A stretch of DNA of 8,527 nucleotides, from the NCBI GenBank assembly GCA_018700255.1, contig JABISU010000113.1:1-8527 (forward strand). Reading direction: 5' to 3'. The notes beneath the pieces are model-generated. The model worked only from the letters and a program-made list of their open reading frames with translations. It was not told the origin of the DNA and did no database searches. The translations under genes were made by a program, and so were the position numbers. Below are positions 1 through 6,183 of the stretch, one piece after another. Position 1 is the stretch's first letter, and every line of letters starts with the position of its first letter. Origin of the DNA: Flavobacteriales bacterium (GTDB lineage Bacteria; Bacteroidota; Bacteroidia; Flavobacteriales; UA16).

Positions 1-15
1 ATCTAAACTGAAATA

Positions 16-35
16 ATGACATGGTAATGTGTCAT
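16..35. repeat. Short inverted repeat upstream of htpG
   Basis: ATGACA at 16-21 is matched by its reverse complement TGTCAT at 30-35. A T-G wobble pair extends the stem to 7 bp around a 6-base loop. It lies about 80 bases before the htpG start. No T-run follows, so it is not a convincing intrinsic terminator for an upstream gene. It could be an operator for a heat-shock regulator, but it does not match the CIRCE element (TTAGCACTC-N9-GAGTGCTAA). A 6-bp arm of this kind can occur by chance. Confidence 0.35.
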
Positions 36-50
36 GGTGGCAGAGTTTTG

Positions 51-79
51 TTGGAGCTAAAGTGATGGCATAAGAATTG
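51..79 (+). promoter_or_regulatory. htpG: Possible weak Bacteroidota-type promoter for htpG
   Basis: Bacteroidota promoters usually read TTG (about -33), then roughly 17-23 bases, then TAnnTTTG (about -7). Here TTG at 51-53 is followed after 18 bases by AAGAATTG at 72-79, which matches only four of the six fixed positions of the -7 box. A transcript would begin around 85 and leave a leader of about 30 bases. This is the best candidate in the 117-base leader, but the match is poor. Confidence 0.18.
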
Positions 80-117
80 ACTAAGAGCGGGCATAATACA
101 AAAAAACAAATAGCCCC

Positions 118-2046
118 ATGGCCACTTCATCAAAAACAAAAACTAAGAAGGGAAGTATCAACGTAACTACGGAAAATATTTTTCCGATTATAAAGAAATT
201 CCTTTACAGCGACCACGAAATTTTCCTTCGTGAGCTAGTTTCTAACGCAGTTGATGCAACACAGAAGCGCAAGACGATGTCTAAATCTGGCGATGTTGTT
301 GCTTTCAAAAACGATAACCCTCAGGTGCACGTTACTTTAGATAAGGATGCGAAAACGATCACCATTAGTGATAATGGTATAGGTATGACTGCCGAGGAGA
401 TTGATAAGTATATAAACCAAATCGCTTTCTCTGGCGCGACCGAATTCCTTGACAAATACAAAGACGACGACGCAAAACAAGCTATTATAGGTCACTTTGG
501 GCTGGGATTTTACTCATCTTTCATGGTAGCAGAAAGAGTCGATATTATCTCTAAAAGTGCTAAGAAAGGTTCTAAAGCTGTAAAGTGGAGCTGTGACGGC
601 TCTCCTGATTACACAATAGATCCTACCAAGAAAAAGGAATCTGGAACAGATATCGTTCTTCACATAGCAGAAGATTCTGTTGAATTCCTAGAGGACGAAA
701 GACTAGGAGGAATTCTGAATAAGTACTGCAAGTTTATGCCTGTAGATATCGTCTTTGGCACTCGCTCTATTCAAGAAGAAGATCCTTCAGGAGAAAAGGA
801 CGAAGAAGGAAAAGTGAAGAAGGTAAGCGTTGAGGTTCCTAATATTCTAAACAACACAGATCCCGCTTGGATGAAGAAGCCTGCAGATCTTACTGAAGAG
901 AATTACTCGGAATTCTACCGCGAGCTCTACCCCATGAATATGGAAGATCCCCTCTTCAATATTCACCTAAACGTTGACTTTCCATTCAATCTCACAGGAA
1001 TTCTGTACTTCCCTCCTCTTAAAAAGACGATGGAACTACAGAAAAATAAGATACACCTTTACTCTAACCAAGTATTTATCACAGATAACGTCGAGAACAT
1101 CGTTCCTGACTTCCTTACTATGCTCCACGGAGTTATCGATTCTCCAGATATTCCACTTAACGTAAGCCGCTCTTACCTTCAGGAAGACGCTAATGTGAAA
1201 AAGATATCAGGGTACATTTCTAAAAAGGTCGCAGACAGACTCGCTAGTATGTTTAAAAACGACAGAGAGTCGTTTGAGAAGCAGTGGGATGATTTGAGAA
1301 TATTTGTTGAATACGGGATTCTAACTGACGAGAAGTTCTCGGAGCGTTCAAAAAAATTCTATCTATATAAAGACACTGACGGCAAGTGCATGACTTATGA
1401 TGAGCTAATCGCTGCAGTGGGTGAGTCTCAGAAAGATAAGTCTGGCAAAATAATTCTGCCTTACACCTCTGATGCTTCAGCTCAGCACACTTTCGTTAAA
1501 GAGGCAACTGACAGAGCATACAAAGTTCTCGTGATGGAAGGGCCACTTGCAGCTCACGTTGTAGGTAAGTTAGAACAAACCCACTCCGATGTTCAATTCA
1601 AGCGTGTAGATTCAGAAATAATAGAGAATCTAATCGAGAAAGATGAGGAGACAACAAGCATGCTTGATGAAAAGCAGCAAGAGGTATTAAAACCCATCAT
1701 TCAAGGGGCGTTCCCTGAAAGTGGCTACGACCTTAAGTTCGCTGCTATGTCACCTACTTCAGCTCCATTTGTCATCACACGTAGTGAGTGGATGCGTCGT
1801 ATGAAAGAACAACAAGCTGTTGGTGGAGGTGGATTTCAAATGTTCGGAGACATGCCTGAGAAGTACGATGTGACAATCAACTCTAACCACCCTCTAACAA
1901 CTCAACTATTGAAAGAAAAAGATGAAACAGTTCGATCTACGACAGTTAGATATGCTGCAGATTTAGCTCGTCTTTCTCAGGGAATTCTAGAAGGTGAAGA
2001 ACTCACTGCATTTATTGAGCTTGGATATAAGAACTTACAGTCATGA
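118..2046 (+). CDS. htpG: Molecular chaperone HtpG (bacterial Hsp90)
   Basis: This is a cytosolic ATP-dependent Hsp90 chaperone that works as a homodimer and remodels client proteins late in folding, usually with DnaK. At 642 residues it is close to the family norm (E. coli 624). The N-terminal GHKL ATPase domain covers about 14-220. It shows FLRELVSNA with the presumed catalytic Glu39 and Mg-binding Asn43, DNGIGM with adenine-contacting Asp85, and the lid motif GHFGLGF at 125-131. A short charged linker (about 218-240) leads to the middle domain, where PLNVSR supplies Arg351, which contacts the ATP gamma-phosphate in homologues. The C-terminal dimerization domain holds MRRMK at 559-563 and a Gly-rich stretch at 569-573. 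The wording GHFGLGF instead of GQFGVGF, and PLNVSRSYLQ, is typical of flavobacterial HtpG. The ATG at 118 puts the conserved start (KGSINVTTENIFP) about 11 residues in. No Shine-Dalgarno is visible; the upstream bases are A-rich. All key residues are present, so it should be active. The DjlA-like gene follows after 71 AT-rich bases without a clear terminator. Confidence 0.97.
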   Translation: MATSSKTKTKKGSINVTTENIFPIIKKFLYSDHEIFLRELVSNAVDATQKRKTMSKSGDVVAFKNDNPQVHVTLDKDAKTITISDNGIGMTAEEIDKYINQIAFSGATEFLDKYKDDDAKQAIIGHFGLGFYSSFMVAERVDIISKSAKKGSKAVKWSCDGSPDYTIDPTKKKESGTDIVLHIAEDSVEFLEDERLGGILNKYCKFMPVDIVFGTRSIQEEDPSGEKDEEGKVKKVSVEVPNILNNTDPAWMKKPADLTEENYSEFYRELYPMNMEDPLFNIHLNVDFPFNLTGILYFPPLKKTMELQKNKIHLYSNQVFITDNVENIVPDFLTMLHGVIDSPDIPLNVSRSYLQEDANVKKISGYISKKVADRLASMFKNDRESFEKQWDDLRIFVEYGILTDEKFSERSKKFYLYKDTDGKCMTYDELIAAVGESQKDKSGKIILPYTSDASAQHTFVKEATDRAYKVLVMEGPLAAHVVGKLEQTHSDVQFKRVDSEIIENLIEKDEETTSMLDEKQQEVLKPIIQGAFPESGYDLKFAAMSPTSAPFVITRSEWMRRMKEQQAVGGGGFQMFGDMPEKYDVTINSNHPLTTQLLKEKDETVRSTTVRYAADLARLSQGILEGEELTAFIELGYKNLQS

Positions 2047-2117
2047 ATACAACAATGTCTTAGCTAGTGTTAATTATTAGTTAGATGTAGTAATTAGATA
2101 ATTTCAAAAAGAGAACT

Positions 2118-2858
2118 ATGGCTGGATTTGGGAAATGGGTTGGGGGAGCCATAGGTTGGGCCTTAGGAGGTCCTATAGGAGGTATATTAGGGTATCAAGT
2201 AGGCTTATTCTTCACCTCAGGCATTCAGATGAATGAACAGGGTAGTCGAGGAGCTTATCAAGGTCATGGTGCCACTCGTAGTGGTGATTTCGCCATGGCT
2301 CTCGTGGTTCTTAGCGCAGCGGTGATGAATGCTGATGGCAAAGTCCTTAAGTCTGAACTCGAGTTCGTAAAGAAATTCTTTAAGTTGAATTTCGGGGACG
2401 ATATGGCGGATCAGCTTCTACTTCTTCTGCGCGAGGCTCTCAAACAGAATGTTGATGTTAGGGGCGTCGCATCCCAAATCCGTACTAATATGGATCACCC
2501 TAAGCGTCTCCTACTACTTCAATATCTGTACGGGATTGCTAAGTCAGACGGAAACGTTGATAAGAGTGAAATAGATTTAATTCGCACCATAGCTCGCCAC
2601 TTAGGTATTAGCGCTAAGGATATTACTAGCATAGAAGAACCATTTAACACAGGCTCAGCAAATCCTTATAAAGTTCTTGAGATCTCAAAAGATTGTTCAA
2701 ACTCTGAAGTGAAAAAAGCTTATCGCAAACTTGCAATTAAGTTCCACCCAGATAAAATTGGTGACCTCGGAGAGGGGCCTAAGAAACAGGCAAAAGAGAG
2801 GTTCCTACAAGTTCAGAGTGCATACGAAGAGATAAAAAAAACGAGAGGTTTTAAATAG
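2118..2858 (+). CDS. djlA: DjlA-type membrane-anchored co-chaperone (Gly-rich anchor, TerB domain, J domain)
   Basis: The 246-residue protein has three parts. Residues 1-33 are a Gly-rich hydrophobic segment with repeated GxxxG spacing (GGAIGWALGGPIGGILG), probably a membrane anchor or glycine zipper. Residues about 57-172 form an all-helical TerB-like domain with two acidic repeats, NADGKVLKSE (71-80) and KSDGNVDKSE (142-151), typical of the TerB/DjlA fold. Residues 182-246 are a J domain with the HPD triad at 210-212, the motif that stimulates DnaK ATP hydrolysis. This order matches DjlA (E. coli 271 residues), so the inferred role is recruiting DnaK to the inner-membrane surface. The label 'tellurite resistance' that TerB proteins often receive is not supported here. 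The ATG at 2118 is chosen because the anchor starts at once; a weak AAAGAG lies just upstream. The gene lies 71 bases after htpG and 50 bases before the protease, so it could be transcribed with either. Exact orthology to DjlA is less sure than the architecture. Confidence 0.86.
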   Translation: MAGFGKWVGGAIGWALGGPIGGILGYQVGLFFTSGIQMNEQGSRGAYQGHGATRSGDFAMALVVLSAAVMNADGKVLKSELEFVKKFFKLNFGDDMADQLLLLLREALKQNVDVRGVASQIRTNMDHPKRLLLLQYLYGIAKSDGNVDKSEIDLIRTIARHLGISAKDITSIEEPFNTGSANPYKVLEISKDCSNSEVKKAYRKLAIKFHPDKIGDLGEGPKKQAKERFLQVQSAYEEIKKTRGFK

Positions 2859-2908
2859 GTATCGTAGAGTAGGTCTTATATTGTGCTCTTACATTTAAAT
2901 TTTACTCT

Positions 2909-5497
2909 ATGATGACTTTTCGAACTCTAATTATGACTCTATCCATTATATTAGGGCTTCAAGTAGTAGCTCCTAATAGTATTGACGCTCAACTTTTTAA
3001 AAGAAAAAATAAAAAGGAGACTACTGATAAGAGTCATAAGTCTGACGTAAAATCTATTTCGAAGATTACGAAAGAAGCAGAGCAATTCAACGGACTGTTC
3101 ACCATGTATCGTGATACCATTACTGGTGAGTCTTGGATGGCTATTCCAAAGGAATCTTTAAAGAAAGAGTTTATTTACTTTTCTCAGGTAGAGGACGGGG
3201 TATTGCAAACAGGTAATTACCGTGGAAACTACCGATCTAGCAAAATCATTACCTTCCATAAGCACTTCGATAGAATTGAAGTTCACCAGGAAAACACTTC
3301 ATACTATTTCGATCCTGAAAGTCCGCTTTCACTTTCAGAACACGCGAACATCAACACTCCAATTCTAGCGAGCCTAGAGATCATTGCGAAAGAGGGTGAT
3401 GACTCAATATTCCTAATCTCTGGAGACGCTCTATTCTTAAGTGAGAACATCGCTATGATTAAGCCGCCATCTCGCCCTGGAAGAAAAAGTTCTCTTGGTA
3501 AACTTTCGAGTAAAAAGACAAAAATCATAAACTTCAATATCTACCCTGAGAACCTAGAGGTTAGAGTTGACTACGTTTATGACAACGCTAATCCATCTGT
3601 TCATGCATCAGCACTTACAGATTCTCGCTACATAACTGTTGGCTACCGTCACGCTCTTATGAATATGCCAGAGGATGGATTCACACCACGTCAAGATGAT
3701 GCAAGAATTGGTTTCTTTATGACGCAGGTAAATGACATGACATCTACTGATTTAACTCCGTGGAAAGATATGATACACAGGTGGCGCTTAGAAAAGAAGG
3801 ATTCGTCAGCGGCTCTTTCAGAGCCCATTAAACCCATTACATGGTGGATAGAAAATACAACGCCTTATGAATTTCGTGACTATATCAAAACTGGTGTTGA
3901 GAAATGGAATCTAGCCTTTGAAAAGATCGGATTTAAGAATGCGATCGTTGTGAAAATCCAACCTGACGATGCCACTTGGGAAGCTGGAGATATACGTTAC
4001 AATGTTCTTAGATGGACTTCCTCTCCATCGATACCTTTTAGTGGTTACGGCCCCAGCTTTGTAAACCCTCGCACAGGAGAGATCTTAGGGGCTGATGTTA
4101 TGCTCGAGTTTGCCGGTATGACACGTAGACTTTGGAAATCCGAAACTTTTAAAACCAGCGAAAACAGTGCAGAATCGAATGATGAGAAAACAGCTCGGGA
4201 AAAAACAGCTGAGATGATGAACCGATGTGAAGCCGGGGACATGATGGCTCGAAACTCTATGTTCACTTTGGCCGCTATGAAAACTTTATCATACAATGAT
4301 GAAGAGCACATTGAGTTTACAAGACAAACTTTACACCGCCTTTCTCTTCACGAAGTAGGTCATACGCTAGGGTTGAGTCACAATATGCACGGTTCTACTA
4401 TGCTTAGCCCAGATGAACTTAAGGATGCTGATAAGGTCGCAGAAAACGGGATGTGCAACAGTGTAATGGAATATCCTGCTATAAACTTTACACTTAACCC
4501 TGAAGATTTAACCCTATACTATGATGACTCTCCAGGACCATATGACTACTGGACTATAGAGTACGGCTACAGCACAGGTCTCACAGATATTGCGGAAGAA
4601 AGAGCTAGATTAGAAGGAATCCTCTCTAAGTCAAACTCTCCCCTACTCCAGTTTGGTAACGACGCGGATGACATGCGAGGTTCGGGTAAAGGAGTTAACC
4701 CAGATGTAAACATCTATGACCTTTCAAACGATCCTGTTGCATACGCTTCTGAAAGGTGTGAACTGGTAAATCACTTGCTTCCTCAAATAGTTGAGAAACA
4801 TTCAGGATTGGGATCAAGTTTCGAAGAAGTACGTTCAGCATATTACTCCCTCACTGGCGAATATGCTATTCAGCTGCGTGTTATGACCCGCCAAATTGCC
4901 GGCGTGCGTTACGACCGTTCTGGGCCAGCTAACATCGGTGACGGTAAACCATACACACCAGTTTCACTGGAGGACCAAAAAGCTGCTCTTGAAGCACTCG
5001 CGAAATACGCTTTTGCTCCCGATGCCTTTGATGCTGCGAGTAGCACATACCGTTATTTACAAGCCCAGAGAAGAGGCTTCGGCTTCTTTGGCGGCCCAGA
5101 GACTCCCCAGATTCACGCCAGAGTACTTTCTGCACAACGAGCCGCACTCGACCACTTACTCCACCGCAATGTCCTCAGAAGGCTCACAGACGTCTCGCTT
5201 TACGGAGGAGAGTACGATTTGTCTTCATACTTAGGCGACTTAACAGACGACATCTTTAAAACAGATCTTCGCACATCTGTAAACACATTCCGCCAAGGAA
5301 TTCAAATTGCATATACAGAATCGTTAATAAACGCATTAGATCCGGACAAGAAATACGACAGAATCTCTCGCGGAGTAATTATATCTGAGTTGAATCGTAT
5401 AGATAAGTTCGAGAGTGGAGCACATTCGCCTGATGCGCTCACAAAAGCTCACAGATCTCACGTCAAATTCCTGATAGAACAGGCTTGGAAGGATTAA
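2909..5497 (+). CDS. Secreted zinc-dependent metalloprotease (DUF5117/DUF4953-type, metzincin-like)
   Basis: This 862-residue protein belongs to the large zinc metalloprotease family common in Bacteroidota, usually annotated with DUF5118, DUF5117 and DUF4953. An N-terminal signal peptide (about 1-27) has a hydrophobic core LIMTLSIILGLQVV and a likely cut after SIDA. A Lys-rich stretch (30-55) follows. The family's N-terminal beta-rich region begins near FNGLFTMYRD (60-69) and runs to about 300. The catalytic region starts around PITWWIENTTP (309-319). The zinc site is HEVGHTLGLSH at 481-491, so His481, His485 and His491 bind zinc and Glu482 is the catalytic base. NSVMEYP with Met520 fits the metzincin Met-turn. 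The C-terminal third (about 560-862) is mostly helical and has no motif I recognise. It should act in the periplasm or outside the cell; the substrate is unknown. Two start codons stand in tandem (2909 and 2912); either gives the same signal peptide. The stop is 3 bases before the LysM gene, suggesting one transcript. No frameshift or missing key residue is seen. Confidence 0.93.
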   Translation: MMTFRTLIMTLSIILGLQVVAPNSIDAQLFKRKNKKETTDKSHKSDVKSISKITKEAEQFNGLFTMYRDTITGESWMAIPKESLKKEFIYFSQVEDGVLQTGNYRGNYRSSKIITFHKHFDRIEVHQENTSYYFDPESPLSLSEHANINTPILASLEIIAKEGDDSIFLISGDALFLSENIAMIKPPSRPGRKSSLGKLSSKKTKIINFNIYPENLEVRVDYVYDNANPSVHASALTDSRYITVGYRHALMNMPEDGFTPRQDDARIGFFMTQVNDMTSTDLTPWKDMIHRWRLEKKDSSAALSEPIKPITWWIENTTPYEFRDYIKTGVEKWNLAFEKIGFKNAIVVKIQPDDATWEAGDIRYNVLRWTSSPSIPFSGYGPSFVNPRTGEILGADVMLEFAGMTRRLWKSETFKTSENSAESNDEKTAREKTAEMMNRCEAGDMMARNSMFTLAAMKTLSYNDEEHIEFTRQTLHRLSLHEVGHTLGLSHNMHGSTMLSPDELKDADKVAENGMCNSVMEYPAINFTLNPEDLTLYYDDSPGPYDYWTIEYGYSTGLTDIAEERARLEGILSKSNSPLLQFGNDADDMRGSGKGVNPDVNIYDLSNDPVAYASERCELVNHLLPQIVEKHSGLGSSFEEVRSAYYSLTGEYAIQLRVMTRQIAGVRYDRSGPANIGDGKPYTPVSLEDQKAALEALAKYAFAPDAFDAASSTYRYLQAQRRGFGFFGGPETPQIHARVLSAQRAALDHLLHRNVLRRLTDVSLYGGEYDLSSYLGDLTDDIFKTDLRTSVNTFRQGIQIAYTESLINALDPDKKYDRISRGVIISELNRIDKFESGAHSPDALTKAHRSHVKFLIEQAWKD

Positions 5498-5500
5498 TTG

Positions 5501-6178
5501 ATGCTGTCGATCTTGAAAAATATCAGTAAAATCTCCGCGATTCTTGCGCTGTTTTTCACTCACAATTCTTTTCAATCCCAAACCTTTACTCCAGAATTAA
5601 AAAAGGAAATTAGGGCCCCAGACAATTGGGAAATTCTATATAAAATTGTAGCAGACGATAAAGGCCTACAATCAGAAATAATGGAGGCTTATCGAGCAGA
5701 CGAATATGCTAAGCTTCTAAAGGTTAATAAATGGTTTGAGAGATGTGAAGAGGATTGGCGTAGTAAAGCCGAGGTTTTAGAACTCCCGCCTTCAGCTGCT
5801 TTCATTCCTCTTATGCTCTATGGAAGATTCGACCATGAAAAATGTGACTGTGATAAATCAGCTCGTTCTTTAAAGTCCTTGCAGTCTCTTAATAATCAAG
5901 AACTACTTCCTGCTCTTAAAGTACTTTTTATAGATAGCCAAATTAAAGATGAATTCGAATTTTTTCTTCAAGAATTAAGCATCGTTATTAGATTAATCGA
6001 GAACTTCGACCTTAACAATCCAAGCGCTAGCTTAAGATCTCACCTTGTGAAAAAAGGAGAGACACTGTATCGATTATCAGTAATATATAACGTTCCCGTC
6101 TCTGACATACAAGCTGCCAACAATCTCGGCACAAGCACACATATTACTTTCGGAAGTTTAATTACTATTCCAAAGTAG
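5501..6178 (+). CDS. Secreted LysM-domain protein, possible degenerate lytic-transglycosylase-like region
   Basis: This 225-residue protein has a hydrophobic N-terminus (about 1-26, ISAILALFF) ending in SFQSQ, which looks like a Bacteroidota signal peptide. The C-terminal LysM domain (181-224) is clear: HLVKKGETLYRLSVIYNV, then an AANNL segment and a final GSLITIPK. LysM binds GlcNAc-containing glycan, most often peptidoglycan, so the protein should act in the periplasm. The region between (30-178) is largely helical and I do not recognise it with certainty. LPPSAAFIPLML (95-106) resembles the 'LP-x-EL-x-LP-x-IES' start of MltD-type transglycosylases, but the position of the catalytic Glu appears to hold Leu106. 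Cysteines occur at 82, 115 and 117. ATG 5501 is preferred over the TTG three bases earlier, which abuts the protease stop codon. The SGNH gene follows after 5 bases. The likely role is to bind the cell wall in support of the flanking envelope enzymes; this is inferred from the domain and the neighbours. Confidence 0.85.
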   Translation: MLSILKNISKISAILALFFTHNSFQSQTFTPELKKEIRAPDNWEILYKIVADDKGLQSEIMEAYRADEYAKLLKVNKWFERCEEDWRSKAEVLELPPSAAFIPLMLYGRFDHEKCDCDKSARSLKSLQSLNNQELLPALKVLFIDSQIKDEFEFFLQELSIVIRLIENFDLNNPSASLRSHLVKKGETLYRLSVIYNVPVSDIQAANNLGTSTHITFGSLITIPK

Positions 6179-6183
6179 CCAAG

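Noticed and set aside
1..22. Minus-strand start (ATG reading left from 22) of a divergent gene
   Set aside because: Only seven codons are visible before the window edge, so there is no basis for a call.
77..97. TTGACT (77-82) and CATAAT (92-97) as a sigma-70 promoter
   Set aside because: The spacing is only 9 bases, not about 17, and Bacteroidota use a different promoter consensus.
2047..2117. AT-rich gap after htpG as a terminator (AATTAT 2072-2077 with ATAATT 2098-2103)
   Set aside because: The arms are short and purely A/T with a 20-base loop and no T-run, so a stable terminator hairpin is unlikely.
2118..2858. Tellurite-resistance function for the TerB-domain protein
   Set aside because: The TerB fold occurs in DjlA co-chaperones, no other ter gene is present, and the HPD-bearing J domain gives a better explanation.
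2890..2903. TACATTTA (2890-2897) and TAAATTTT (2896-2903) as a -7 box for the metalloprotease
   Set aside because: Each resembles TAnnTTTG, but no TTG lies at the right distance upstream and the region is AT-rich, so near matches are expected.
3304..3537. Minus-strand open frame inside the metalloprotease gene (with similar ones at 4045-4311, 4929-5147 and 5336-5581)
   Set aside because: They lie opposite a well-supported coding gene, show no family motif, and have no own start context; they are shadows of the real frame.
4896..5234. Second plus-strand frame of 112 codons inside the metalloprotease gene
   Set aside because: The main frame runs through without interruption, and the alternative product is low in recognisable structure, with no sign of a frameshift.
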